From: Paraglaciecola hydrolytica
Lineage (GTDB): Bacteria; Pseudomonadota; Gammaproteobacteria; Enterobacterales; Alteromonadaceae
Direction of reading: 5' to 3'
DNA: 64,000 bases
NCBI RefSeq assembly: GCF_001565895.1
Contig: NZ_LSNE01000007.1
Location: forward strand, 382,845 to 446,844
Part shown: positions 55,603 through 63,756 of the stretch, in pieces
Numbering within the stretch: the first letter of the stretch is position 1
Layout: each line of letters opens with the position of its first letter
Program-made: the position numbers and the translations under genes
The notes under the pieces: generated by a model
Databases searched by the model: none
What the model was told of the DNA's origin: nothing
Seen by the model: the letters and a program-made list of their open reading frames with translations, nothing else

Positions 55603-55669
55603 AATATCTTTTCCAAGGATACAGAATAACAAAAATAACAACGTAATCTTAGAACTTGATGGGGGGCTC

Positions 55670-55840
55670 ATGAAATACGCAGGTAACAACAAACCACAGT
55701 CTAATGCTTATTTAGCTGACTTTAATATGATGAAAGATCGTCGTAAGGCCTATTACCATGGGAAATACAATAAAGAAGTATTTTCTATCGTGTTGTTGTT
55801 AGCTTGTATTGCGATGTTTGTGGTACGTCAAGGCGCTTAA
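55670..55840 (+). CDS. Small single-pass membrane protein, 56 aa
   Basis: An ATG preceded by GGGGGG opens a 56-residue frame. The N-terminal half is polar (MKYAGNNKPQSNAYLADFN, with MMKDRRKAYYHGKYNKE). The C-terminal half is one transmembrane helix (VFSIVLLLACIAMFVV) ending RQGA. It has its own spacer and a strong terminator, which argue for a real gene. Unknown function; topology would be N-terminus in the cytoplasm. Confidence 0.72.
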   Translation: MKYAGNNKPQSNAYLADFNMMKDRRKAYYHGKYNKEVFSIVLLLACIAMFVVRQGA

Positions 55841-55864
55841 GCGACCTTCATCCAGAATTAACGT

Positions 55865-55901
55865 AAACCACCTTTAAGTTAAGCTTAAAGGTGGTTTTTT
55901 T
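55865..55901 (+). terminator. Strong terminator after the 56-aa gene
   Basis: AAACCACCTTTAAG pairs perfectly with CTTAAAGGTGGTTT over 14 bp around a 5-nt loop, then a T run to 55901. Confidence 0.94.
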
Positions 55902-55952
55902 ATGTCTGATGTTTTTGTGCACTGCGCAAATTGATCTGCAAATTGATTACCA

Positions 55953-56807
55953 TTAACTCGCCAAACGAGATTGAATGAACTCTGCGAGTTTTGAGCTGGC
56001 TTGCGGGTGCAGAGAGTCTTTGAGGAACAAACAGATCTTTATGCTGCCAAGGTCAGGCAGATTAGGGTGTTCGATAATATCGAGTTGCTCCGGTACACTG
56101 CTTCTAGCCAGTGCACTAATGCCTAAACCCTGTTTTATTGCTGCGGTGATGCCGGTGAGGTCAGCATTGGTATAACTAATGCGCCATTTTAAGGTTTGCA
56201 TTTTTAACTTACTGATCACGCGACTACGATAAACACAGCCGTCTGGTGCTAATACTAGGGCTAAACTCTCCTGACTTAAGGGACGATTTTTATCGCCTAC
56301 CCAGACTAAGTCATCATTCAGTATCAACTGCCCTTCAGTGGGTTTATCAGGGTCAATTAAGGCCATTACCAGGTCAAAGCCCTGAGCATTATCAGTACTC
56401 AATAAAGACTTACTTAAAGCCGAAGTCACTTCTAAAGAAACATTGGGATATAAGTGACTAAACTCGCCAATGATGCTCGGCAGCAGGGTAGTGGCAAATT
56501 CGCTAGGGATCCCTAATCTGAGTCGGCCTTTCAAAGACACAGGCTGAAACTGTCTGAATAGTTCATCGTTTAAGGCAAGCATCTGCTGTGCTGTTTTATA
56601 TAGCTTTAAACCCTCATGATTAACCTGATGACGTTGTCCTACTTTGTCAAACACCTTGCTCTCTAATTGTTGCTCCAACTTTTTAATCTGCAAACTAATG
56701 GCGGGTTGTGAACGCCCAAGCTTTTCTCCGGCTTTGGCATAACCACCCAAATCAATGACGGCGACAAAGGTACGTAAATTATCTAATGAAAGTTGTTTCA
56801 TGACCAT
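55953..56807 (-). CDS. LysR family transcriptional regulator
   Basis: A 284-residue activator/repressor. N-terminal winged HTH: LDNLRTFVAVIDLGGYAKAG then KLGRSQPAISLQIKKLEQQL (residues 6-50). Effector domain from LRLGIPSEFATTLLPSIIGEF near 95. ATG at 56807 or two codons later at 56801; neither has a clear ribosome binding site. Divergent from gcvT, but shorter than GcvA (about 305) and not clearly its orthologue. Confidence 0.92.
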   Translation of the reverse strand: MVMKQLSLDNLRTFVAVIDLGGYAKAGEKLGRSQPAISLQIKKLEQQLESKVFDKVGQRHQVNHEGLKLYKTAQQMLALNDELFRQFQPVSLKGRLRLGIPSEFATTLLPSIIGEFSHLYPNVSLEVTSALSKSLLSTDNAQGFDLVMALIDPDKPTEGQLILNDDLVWVGDKNRPLSQESLALVLAPDGCVYRSRVISKLKMQTLKWRISYTNADLTGITAAIKQGLGISALARSSVPEQLDIIEHPNLPDLGSIKICLFLKDSLHPQASSKLAEFIQSRLAS

Positions 56808-56953
56808 GTAGAACAGCTTGATAAATAAGGTAATCTAATGATTATTGATAGATACATAAGTTTTGTAAATGTAAATATTAAAAATTCCAATTTGTTGTGC
56901 GTCGGCTCGCTGCCTATACTTCGGCCATATTTCATTTATCTGTCGTAATTCCC

Positions 56954-58033
56954 ATGCCTAATAAAACAGTCCTTTATGCAAAACATCTTGAATCTTCAGC
57001 CAAAATGGTTGATTTCCATGGCTGGGAAATGCCGATTAACTATGGCTCGCAAATAGAAGAACATCACGCCGTGCGTAAAGATGCCGGTATGTTTGATGTG
57101 TCGCATATGACCATAGTGGATGTAGTGGGGTCACAGGCCAAAGACTACTTACGTTATTTGCTAGCCAACGATGTTGAAAAATTGCAAGACAAAGGCAAGG
57201 CGCTCTATAGCGGCATGTTAAACGAAAATGGCGGCGTGATTGACGACCTCATTGTGTATTACTTTGATGCCAGTAATTATCGTTTGGTGGTTAATTCGGC
57301 CACCCGCGAAAAAGACATGAATTGGCTTAACGCTAAAGCTCAGGGCTTTGATGTCCGAGTGGTAGAACGTCCTGAATTTTCGATGATCGCCGTACAAGGT
57401 CCAAATGCCAAAGAAAAAGCCCACAGTGTTTTTTCGGCAGCGCAGATTGAAGCTGTTACAGGCATGAAAGTATTTTACGGCGTGCAAGCCGAAGATTTAT
57501 TTATCGCGACAACTGGGTATACCGGCGAAGCAGGTTATGAAATTATTGTACCAAGTGATGAAGCCTCGGCCTTGTGGCAACAATTATTAGACGCAGGTGT
57601 AACGCCTTGTGGCCTCGGTGCTCGTGATACCTTGCGCCTTGAAGCGGGTATGAATTTATATGGTCTAGATATGGATGAAACGATTTCGCCATTAGCCGCC
57701 AATATGGGATGGACTATCTCATGGGAACCACAAAGCCGTAATTTTGTTGGCCGCAGTGCACTTGAACAACAAAAAGCCGCTGGCACAGAAAAACTGGTGG
57801 GCTTAGTCATGACCGAAAAAGGGGTATTACGCTCAGGCTTAAAAGTCATGGCCGATGGTGTTGAAGGTGTGATCACTTCCGGAACTTTTTCTCCCACACT
57901 AGGGCATAGTATTGCTATGGCGCGCGTACCCGCATCAGTAGGTGCAACAGTTGAAGTGGAAATGCGCAAAAAGTGGGTTACAGTAAATGTGGTCAAACCT
58001 AGTTTTGTCAGAAATGGTAAAAGTACCTTATAA
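56954..58033 (+). CDS. gcvT: Glycine cleavage system T protein (aminomethyltransferase)
   Basis: Transfers the methylene group from the H-protein arm to tetrahydrofolate and releases ammonia. 359 residues from ATG 56954 (E. coli 364); the frame is open further up, but the extra residues are not family-like. Motifs: [35 protein letters not shown] cut here to [10 protein letters not shown] near 18 and FDVSHM near 43; [10 protein letters not shown] and [17 protein letters not shown] near 220. First gene of the glycine cleavage operon. I see no glycine riboswitch upstream. Confidence 0.96.
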   Translation: MPNKTVLYAKHLESSAKMVDFHGWEMPINYGSQIEEHHAVRKDAGMFDVSHMTIVDVVGSQAKDYLRYLLANDVEKLQDKGKALYSGMLNENGGVIDDLIVYYFDASNYRLVVNSATREKDMNWLNAKAQGFDVRVVERPEFSMIAVQGPNAKEKAHSVFSAAQIEAVTGMKVFYGVQAEDLFIATTGYTGEAGYEIIVPSDEASALWQQLLDAGVTPCGLGARDTLRLEAGMNLYGLDMDETISPLAANMGWTISWEPQSRNFVGRSALEQQKAAGTEKLVGLVMTEKGVLRSGLKVMADGVEGVITSGTFSPTLGHSIAMARVPASVGATVEVEMRKKWVTVNVVKPSFVRNGKSTL

Positions 58034-58082
58034 AAAACCTGTTTGAACTAACAAATTTTCAGCAATAAATTTAGGAAACGTT

Positions 58083-58472
58083 ATGAGCAATATACCTACA
58101 GATTTACGTTTTGCATCCACTCACGAATGGGTACGCCCTGACGGAGATGGTATTTTTACAGTTGGCATCAGTGACCACGCTCAAGAGTTGTTGGGTGATA
58201 TGGTATTTGTTGAATTACCTGATGTTGGCGCTGGCGTTGGCGCGGGTGATGATGTTGCTGTAGCTGAATCTGTTAAGGCAGCTTCTGATGTTTATGCACC
58301 GATAACGGGTGAGATTGTTGAAGTAAACGAAGCCTTAGAGCACTCGCCAGAGTTAGTTAACAGCGACCCCTATGGCGAAGGCTGGTTATTTAAAATTAGA
58401 GCCGAAGATGCAGAAGAAGTTGAAAGCTTATTTGATGCCGAAGGGTACGAAAACAGCATAGACGAAGAATAG
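58083..58472 (+). CDS. gcvH: Glycine cleavage system H protein
   Basis: Lipoyl carrier that shuttles the aminomethyl group between P, T and L proteins. 129 residues, same as E. coli. The lipoylated Lys lies in [12 protein letters not shown] near residue 65. N-terminal [11 protein letters not shown] is typical. 49 bp after gcvT with a TTAGGAAACG ribosome binding site region. Confidence 0.97.
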   Translation: MSNIPTDLRFASTHEWVRPDGDGIFTVGISDHAQELLGDMVFVELPDVGAGVGAGDDVAVAESVKAASDVYAPITGEIVEVNEALEHSPELVNSDPYGEGWLFKIRAEDAEEVESLFDAEGYENSIDEE

Positions 58473-58483
58473 ATCTCTACAGC

Positions 58484-58512
58484 AAGTGAAGCGAATTTTT
58501 TGCTTCACTTTT
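58484..58512 (+). terminator. Hairpin between gcvH and gcvP
   Basis: AAGTGAAGC pairs with GCTTCACTT (9 bp) around a T-rich 9-nt loop. Only two T residues follow, so it may be a partial terminator or an mRNA processing/stability element. Confidence 0.6.
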
Positions 58513-58537
58513 GAGTCATTTTTCATTTTCACCATGT

Positions 58538-58562
58538 CAGGGCAAGTGTCGGTTTTGCCCTG
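58538..58562 (+). other. Second hairpin between gcvH and gcvP
   Basis: CAGGGCAA pairs with TTGCCCTG (8 bp, GC-rich) around a 9-nt loop, 31 bp before gcvP. With the hairpin at 58484 it makes the 120-bp spacer unusually structured. Confidence 0.55.
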
Positions 58563-58592
58563 TCACACTCCAGCAGGAAGTTTTAGTCTCTT

Positions 58593-61505
58593 ATGTCATT
58601 AGCAAATTTTTCACTTTCACAACTTGAGCAATCCCAAGATTTTATTCGCCGTCATATTGGCCCTGGCGAGTCTGAAATAGCATCGATGTTGGCCGCCATT
58701 GGCGCCACTTCGCTAGATGATTTGGTGCAGCAAACTGTGCCAGAAAACATCCGCTCTAAATCAGCATTAAAAGTGGGCGAAGCGCAAACTGAAGTACAAG
58801 CCTTAAGTTATTTAAAAAGTGTTGCTAAAAAAAATAAGCTGAATAAATCTTACATTGGTATGGGTTATTACGACACCCTAACCCCCAATGTGATTTTGCG
58901 TAATGTACTCGAAAATCCCGGCTGGTATACCGCTTATACCCCTTATCAACCTGAAATTGCCCAAGGTCGCCTTGAAGCCTTACTTAACTTTCAGCAAGTC
59001 ACCATCGATTTAACCGGAATGGAATTGGCGTCAGCCTCTTTGTTAGATGAGGCCACCGCAGCAGCCGAAGCCATGGGCTTAGCTAAACGTATGTCAAAAA
59101 ACAGCAAAGCCAATGCGTTTTTTATAGCAGACGATGTGCACCCACAAACCTTAGACGTAGTGACGACTCGTGCTGACATGTTTGGTTTTGATATTATTGT
59201 AGGCAAAGCCCAAGACGCTGCCAGCCACAATATCTTTGGTGCCCTGTTACAATATCCGGGCACTAGCGGTGTGATCACTGATTTAACTGACATCATTGCT
59301 GCCATTCAAGCCAACAAAGGCATAGTGGCGGTTGCTGCCGACTTACTTAGCTTAATGTTACTTAAATCCCCAGGCGAAATGGGGGCCGATGTGGTCTTAG
59401 GTTCAGCTCAACGTTTTGGTGTGCCTATGGGCTATGGTGGTCCTCATGCAGCCTTTTTTGCTACTCGTGATGATTACAAACGTTCATTGCCTGGCCGTAT
59501 TATTGGGGTGTCTAAAGATACTCGTGGTCGTCCAGCTTTGCGCATGGCCTTACAAACCCGTGAGCAACATATTCGCCGCGAAAAAGCCAACTCCAACATA
59601 TGTACCGCGCAAGTACTTTTAGCCAATATGGCGTCGTTTTATGCGGTATATCATGGCCCACAAGGCCTAAAGACTATCGCGTCGCGGGTACACCGCTTTG
59701 CTGACATCTTAGCCGCTGGTTTACAAAAAGCGGGTTTTGAACTGGTCAACAACACCTGGTTTGATACTTTAAGCATCAAAGTGGGTAAAAACAAAGCTGG
59801 CATAGTTGAACAAGCCTTAGCGGCCGGAATCAATCTACGTAGTGATGTTGAAGGGGTTTTAGGTCTGAGCCTTGACGAAACCACCACCCGAGCTGATCTG
59901 CAAACCTTATTCAGTGTGTTTACGGGTGCCAATGTTGAGCTCGATATTAATGCCTTTGATAGCGCAATTGTAAAAAATGGTAGCCAGTCTATTCCGGCAG
60001 CTTTAGTGCGTGAATCAAAAGTATTAACTCACCCTGTATTTAATAGCTATCAGTCAGAAACTGAAATGCTACGTTATATTAAATCTTTAGAAGACAAAGA
60101 CTTAGCCTTAAATCATTCGATGATATCCTTGGGCTCGTGCACCATGAAACTCAACGCTACCGCTGAGATGATCCCCGTCACTTGGCCAGAATTTGGCAAA
60201 TTGCATCCTTTTGCGCCTATCGAGCAAGCGCAAGGTTACAAACAAATGATGGACGAGCTAAGTGAGTGGCTTATTGATATTACCGGCTACGATGCTCTGT
60301 CGATGCAGCCTAACTCAGGCGCTCAGGGTGAATACGCCGGTTTGATCACCATTCAAAAATATCATCAAAGCCGTGATCAGGGTCACCGCAATGTATGTTT
60401 GATCCCAAGCTCTGCCCACGGTACTAACCCGGCAACGGCCCAAATGGTCAGTTACAAAGTGGTAGTCGTTAATTGTGATAAAAACGGCAACATCGATGTA
60501 GCAGATTTACGTAAAAAAGCCGCAGAAGTCGCTGATAATTTAGCTTGTGCCATGATCACTTATCCTTCGACTCATGGAGTATACGAAGAAACCATCAAAG
60601 AAATTTGTGACATCGTGCATGAGTTTGGTGGCCAAGTGTATATCGATGGCGCCAACATGAACGCCCAAGTCGGTTTAACTTCACCCGGTTTAATCGGTGG
60701 TGATGTATCCCACTTAAATCTACACAAAACCTTTTGTATTCCGCACGGCGGCGGCGGCCCAGGTATGGGGCCAATCGGCGTAAAATCACACTTAGCGCCA
60801 TTTTTACCTAACCACAAAGTGATTGGTGTTGAAAACGTAGGTGATGGTTCTGTCAGAACAAACGGGGCAGTATCGGCAGCACCATGGGGCAGTGCCTCTA
60901 TCCTACCCATCAGCTATATGTACATCAAAATGATGGGCAGCGAAGGCCTTAAAAAAGCCACAGCAGTAGCTATTTTAAATGCCAACTACGTAGCCAAACA
61001 ACTCAGCGCCCATTATCCTGTATTGTACCGTGGCCGTAACGAACGTGTTGCTCACGAATGTATTATCGATTTACGTCCACTAAAAGAGTCATCTGGCGTA
61101 AGCGAAATGGACGTGGCTAAGCGCCTAAATGACTACGGTTTTCACGCGCCAACCATGAGTTTTCCGGTTGCGGGTACCTTGATGATCGAACCCACTGAAT
61201 CAGAATCAAAAGCTGAACTAGACCGTTTCATCGAAGCCATGCTCAGCATCCATGCTGAAATCGTTAAAGTCGAATCAGGCGAGTGGGATGCCATCGATAA
61301 CCCACTACACAACGCACCCCATACGCTGGCTGATATTTGTGATAGTAATTGGACTCGCAGTTACGATCGCCAACTTGCTGCTTACCCAGTAGCCGCTGTT
61401 GCCCGTAACAAGTTTTGGCCATCGGTAAACCGTATTGATGATGTATGGGGGGATCGTAACTTAAATTGTGCTTGCCCGTCGATAGACACCTATCGCGAAG
61501 AATAA
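58593..61505 (+). CDS. gcvP: Glycine dehydrogenase (decarboxylating), P protein
   Basis: PLP enzyme that decarboxylates glycine and loads the aminomethyl group on the H protein. 970 residues (E. coli 957), the fused single-chain type with N- and C-terminal halves. [14 protein letters not shown] near 19, [20 protein letters not shown] near 116, [20 protein letters not shown] near 490, [12 protein letters not shown], and the PLP Lys in [21 protein letters not shown] near 711. Last gene of the operon and the last core gene before the accessory region. Confidence 0.97.
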   Translation: MSLANFSLSQLEQSQDFIRRHIGPGESEIASMLAAIGATSLDDLVQQTVPENIRSKSALKVGEAQTEVQALSYLKSVAKKNKLNKSYIGMGYYDTLTPNVILRNVLENPGWYTAYTPYQPEIAQGRLEALLNFQQVTIDLTGMELASASLLDEATAAAEAMGLAKRMSKNSKANAFFIADDVHPQTLDVVTTRADMFGFDIIVGKAQDAASHNIFGALLQYPGTSGVITDLTDIIAAIQANKGIVAVAADLLSLMLLKSPGEMGADVVLGSAQRFGVPMGYGGPHAAFFATRDDYKRSLPGRIIGVSKDTRGRPALRMALQTREQHIRREKANSNICTAQVLLANMASFYAVYHGPQGLKTIASRVHRFADILAAGLQKAGFELVNNTWFDTLSIKVGKNKAGIVEQALAAGINLRSDVEGVLGLSLDETTTRADLQTLFSVFTGANVELDINAFDSAIVKNGSQSIPAALVRESKVLTHPVFNSYQSETEMLRYIKSLEDKDLALNHSMISLGSCTMKLNATAEMIPVTWPEFGKLHPFAPIEQAQGYKQMMDELSEWLIDITGYDALSMQPNSGAQGEYAGLITIQKYHQSRDQGHRNVCLIPSSAHGTNPATAQMVSYKVVVVNCDKNGNIDVADLRKKAAEVADNLACAMITYPSTHGVYEETIKEICDIVHEFGGQVYIDGANMNAQVGLTSPGLIGGDVSHLNLHKTFCIPHGGGGPGMGPIGVKSHLAPFLPNHKVIGVENVGDGSVRTNGAVSAAPWGSASILPISYMYIKMMGSEGLKKATAVAILNANYVAKQLSAHYPVLYRGRNERVAHECIIDLRPLKESSGVSEMDVAKRLNDYGFHAPTMSFPVAGTLMIEPTESESKAELDRFIEAMLSIHAEIVKVESGEWDAIDNPLHNAPHTLADICDSNWTRSYDRQLAAYPVAAVARNKFWPSVNRIDDVWGDRNLNCACPSIDTYREE

Positions 61506-61612
61506 TTTTTTTGTCGTATTCCAATTAAGTATGTGACTTTATTTCGGTAGTTTGTGAGTGCAATAAAGTCTGTGAATGGTATTTGTTAGCAGTAAACAAA
61601 ATGAGAAAGCTC

Positions 61613-61680
61613 ATGATCACAACAGATCTAGTTTAAAACTGAACAGATCTAGTTTGGGTCTGCAAATCAAGTTGGAAACT
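61613..61680 (+). repeat. Three-unit ~20-nt repeat block, copy 1
   Basis: Units AACAGATCTAGTTTAAAACT (61621), AACAGATCTAGTTTGGGTCT (61642) and CAAATCAAGTTGGAAACT (61663) follow each other at 20-21 nt. The whole 68-nt block aligns without gaps to 62636-62703 at about 49 of 68 positions. Possible transposase-binding array. Confidence 0.75.
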
Positions 61681-61685
61681 AATAG

Positions 61686-61717
61686 TAGAAGGTGATCGAA
61701 AGGTCACCTTCTATATT
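61686..61717 (+). terminator. Hairpin after repeat block 1
   Basis: TAGAAGGTGA pairs exactly with TCACCTTCTA around TCGAAAGG. A short AT/T-rich tail (TATTTT) follows. Confidence 0.7.
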
Positions 61718-61824
61718 TTCAGAATAGACAATGACTTAAGCTATAAGCCTTCCGTTAGTTGGCTTCTGGTTAATAATTGTGCTAGTTTTGTCATATGTTA
61801 TATTTCGATTCTAAGGTTGCAGAT

Positions 61825-61875
61825 ATGCAAAAAGTTAAAAATTCATTCAACGGTACAGATGAATTGGAAATTTAA
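61825..61875 (+). CDS. Micro-ORF, 16 codons (MQKVKNSF...GTDELEI)
   Basis: ATG with AAGG 8 nt upstream opens a 16-residue peptide ending GTDELEI. A hairpin terminator at 61911 closes the unit. The C-terminus resembles that of the micro-ORF at 63640. Whether it is translated is unknown; it could also be a gene remnant. Confidence 0.3.
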   Translation: MQKVKNSFNGTDELEI

Positions 61876-61910
61876 ATACGACTCTATTTATTCAAGTGCG
61901 TGATATACGT

Positions 61911-61936
61911 AAAGGTGAGCTAAGGCTCACTTTTTT
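61911..61936 (+). terminator. Terminator in the accessory region
   Basis: GTGAGC pairs with GCTCAC around TAAG and is followed by six T residues; the stem can extend into the flanking A/T runs. Confidence 0.88.
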
Positions 61937-62193
61937 GTTTTTATAAGGTTGTCATTATTATTGAATGTTGTTAACTTAAGGGTAAGCTTTATCACAGGCG
62001 GACATGTCTGATAATAGTATTAACGCGTCAAACTTGTAACAAAGAAGCGCGGGGCTGGCAGCCTCTTCTATTAGGTACAAACCATTAGGTTGTATGGTGA
62101 TAATTAATTGGGAGTAATTCGTCACGAATACTCGGCTCGCAGACAGAAAGCCCTTATCTGGTATGCGACATCAATTTTTTATTGGATATCACT

Positions 62194-62589
62194 ATGCCTG
62201 TCAAAAACGCAAACCGCAGTACTCCCGCTTTTCAACACTATAAAAACGTATCTTTTGAAACTCTAGCCGCTAGTTGGTTCACGTATGATGGTTGGGAGGT
62301 TTTCCTTCCTGTGATTGATCATGACATGAAAACTGACCTATTAGTCGGAGACGGAACGTCCTTCTACAGAATACAAATCAAAACATTTGAATCTAATGAT
62401 GAGTCCACCTATGTCGAGAATAAGTGGGGCGACGCTCAAATTGACTTTGTTATTTGCTTCTCTCGAACAGCTAACTGGGGCTACATCTTAAAACCGTTTA
62501 CTCAAGCGAGAAAACGACTAAATGCTGCTGATAATATCAAATTCCATCAACATCCAAAACCGTTTATGAAGGCCTTTAACAGAATTTAG
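62194..62589 (+). CDS. PD-(D/E)XK nuclease-like protein
   Basis: A 131-residue soluble protein resembling the PDDEXK_5 group (group I intron-type endonuclease fold). Candidate active-site residues: Glu in SFETLAASWF near 20, Asp in MKTDLLVGDG near 43, and Gln-x-Lys in YRIQIKTFE near 57 (QxK instead of ExK). A later segment, IDFVICFSRTANWGYILKP, is typical for these folds. Start at 62194 rather than the TTG 12 nt earlier. It is flanked by repeat blocks, so probably mobile-element cargo. Nuclease activity is inference. Confidence 0.65.
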   Translation: MPVKNANRSTPAFQHYKNVSFETLAASWFTYDGWEVFLPVIDHDMKTDLLVGDGTSFYRIQIKTFESNDESTYVENKWGDAQIDFVICFSRTANWGYILKPFTQARKRLNAADNIKFHQHPKPFMKAFNRI

Positions 62590-62633
62590 ACTCGGTAAAT
62601 TTATTTGAAGGTTATTTTATTAATATTGTGCGA

Positions 62634-62703
62634 TGTTGATTACGACAATTGTAGTTGGAAACCGATCCAATCTAGTTGGAAACTGCAATTGAAGTTGAAA
62701 ACT
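62634..62703 (+). repeat. Three-unit repeat block, copy 2, with TGTTGAT start
   Basis: Begins TGTTGATTACGACAATTG. Units GACAATTGTAGTTGGAAACC (62644), TCCAATCTAGTTGGAAACT (62666) and GCAATTGAAGTTGAAAACT (62685) follow at about 20-21 nt. TAGTTGGAAACTGCAA resembles, from memory, the TnsB-binding repeats in the Tn7 right end. Candidate transposon terminus. Confidence 0.65.
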
Positions 62704-62716
62704 TATCCATAACTAT

Positions 62717-62743
62717 AAGGCGAGCTAATTTAGCTCGCTTTTT
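62717..62743 (+). terminator. Terminator after repeat block 2
   Basis: GCGAGCT pairs with AGCTCGC around AATTT, preceded by AAG and followed by five T residues. Confidence 0.9.
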
Positions 62744-62821
62744 GTTATTGCTTCTACTTACACTTTGTTTTTGAATTAAGTCAGCAACTAGATAGCATAA
62801 TAAGGTTATACATTGAAAAAA

Positions 62822-62938
62822 ATGGGGCTAAACTCTCCTTGCTGGTGTGAATCTGCTAAGAAATATAAACTTTGCCACTTGAATAGGGATAAATTGAGTA
62901 AAAAAAGGCCGATTAAAGCATTTAGTGATCAAACATGA
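62822..62938 (+). CDS. SEC-C motif miniprotein (38 aa), possibly truncated
   Basis: ATG frame reading MGLNSPCWCESAKKYKLCHL and then a basic tail. PCWCxSxKKYKxCH is a full SEC-C zinc-binding motif. In larger proteins this motif sits at the very N-terminus followed by hundreds of residues; here a TGA comes at codon 39, so it may be a truncated gene. No good ribosome binding site. Its end overlaps the convergent CxxC gene by 17 bp. Confidence 0.5.
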   Translation: MGLNSPCWCESAKKYKLCHLNRDKLSKKRPIKAFSDQT

Positions 62939-63170
62939 CATGCGCTCTTCGGGCATCTCTTAGTACGAATAGAGCTTGGGTAAAACAACTTTCACAAAGG
63001 TCGATTTGATAACATTTTCCATTTTGCTTAGAACCATATCCCCAATCCGCTCTCAATTCTCCGTATTCTTCAAATTTTATTCCATTTAAGTCGATTATTA
63101 AGCTCTGATTACACACTCCACACGAACGGTCTAAAACTGTTTCGGTTAAACGTCTATTATTAATTTTCAC
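62922..63170 (-). CDS. Small CxxC zinc-binding protein, cargo type
   Basis: 82 residues, GTG start with AGGAA 7 nt upstream. Two Cys pairs (CGVC near 17-20 and CESC near 59-62) suggest a zinc ribbon. The stretch LRADWGYGSKQNGKCYQIDLC is distinctive, and I associate it with small unnamed proteins from accessory regions of gammaproteobacteria. Function unknown. Confidence 0.65.
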   Translation of the reverse strand: MKINNRRLTETVLDRSCGVCNQSLIIDLNGIKFEEYGELRADWGYGSKQNGKCYQIDLCESCFTQALFVLRDARRAHVMFDH

Positions 63171-63247
63171 GTTACATTCCTAAGTTTAAAATATTCGATT
63201 ACATACCAATACTGAGATGAGCGATTTAAGCTCCAATAAAATGCTGT

Positions 63248-63544
63248 CTATAGATCGACTACCCGCAGGGAATTAGTATTTGGTCCTACTATTGAACCCA
63301 ACGTACTAAAGTACTGAGAGTTGTTCTTCAAATATTTTTTTCTTTGTCTTTTATTATACTTTGAGAATTTAATACGCCTCTTTAAAGCGATTTCCTGCCC
63401 ACTTTTTTTACTTATCCGCGTACTTTCATGCGTATCACTACTTTGGCAAGTTAACTGGATTTGCTGAGTATTGTTACCATGACTACGATTTTTAAATATA
63501 GATGAAAGTCGAAGCTTGTTTTTCGTAGCTAATTTTCGCGTCAT
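63248..63544 (-). CDS. Basic hypothetical protein, 98 aa
   Basis: ATG preceded by GAGGTGGGATT, a strong ribosome binding site. Very rich in Lys, Arg, Asn and Ser (RRIKFSKYNKRQRKKYLKNN), no hydrophobic segment. Could be nucleic-acid binding; not recognised. The ribosome binding site is the main argument for its reality. Confidence 0.45.
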   Translation of the reverse strand: MTRKLATKNKLRLSSIFKNRSHGNNTQQIQLTCQSSDTHESTRISKKSGQEIALKRRIKFSKYNKRQRKKYLKNNSQYFSTLGSIVGPNTNSLRVVDL

Positions 63545-63639
63545 AATCCCACCTCACAATACTGGTCAATTATCAATCAATTGGTGCATTTTCAGTAAAC
63601 TGTGTTACCATTAAAACGTTACTAAAAAGGAGATAGAAC

Positions 63640-63681
63640 ATGATGTATCAGTTATGTGGAACAGATGAGCTTGGTATATAA
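63640..63681 (+). CDS. Micro-ORF, 13 codons (MMYQLCGTDELGI)
   Basis: AAGGAG lies 7 nt upstream of ATG ATG, an excellent ribosome binding site for such a short frame. The peptide ends GTDELGI, like GTDELEI at 61825. Its last codons form one arm of the hairpin at 63664. May be a leader peptide, a remnant, or chance. Confidence 0.3.
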   Translation: MMYQLCGTDELGI

Positions 63682-63688
63682 GCTCATC
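63664..63688. other. Hairpin overlapping the 13-codon micro-ORF
   Basis: GATGAGCTT pairs perfectly with AAGCTCATC around GGTATAT. No T tract follows on the plus strand. It shares the GAGCT core with the terminators at 61911 and 62717. Confidence 0.6.
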
Positions 63689-63756
63689 TCTAATCCTAAG
63701 ATTCTCCGAACTTTCCCAAACGTCAGCTTTCTTAATGCATGCCCTAATGCCTTTTT

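Larger units (their letters stand above)
61506..62193. other. Accessory-region spacer with repeats, hairpins and a micro-ORF (688 bp)
   Basis: No ordinary gene. It holds the first three-unit repeat block (61613-61680), two hairpin terminators (61686 and 61911), and a 16-codon micro-ORF (61825). Composition is AT-rich, and nothing here matches the housekeeping genes to the left. The PD-(D/E)XK-like gene starts at 62194. Confidence 0.6.
62590..62821. other. Spacer with repeat block 2 and terminator
   Basis: 232 bp between the PD-(D/E)XK-like gene and the SEC-C mini-gene. It holds the second three-unit repeat block (62636-62703) and a strong hairpin terminator (62717-62743). No coding sequence is supported. 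Confidence 0.6.

Noticed and set aside
56808-56953. Glycine riboswitch before gcvT
   Set aside because: The spacer is only 146 bp, is shared with a divergent LysR gene, and lacks the conserved glycine aptamer cores; none was found on either strand.
57535-57996. 153-codon minus-strand open frame
   Set aside because: Entirely antisense to gcvT with no ribosome binding site or recognisable domain.
61613-62703. CRISPR array
   Set aside because: Repeat units are degenerate, only three per block, directly abutting with no unique spacers, and no cas genes are present.
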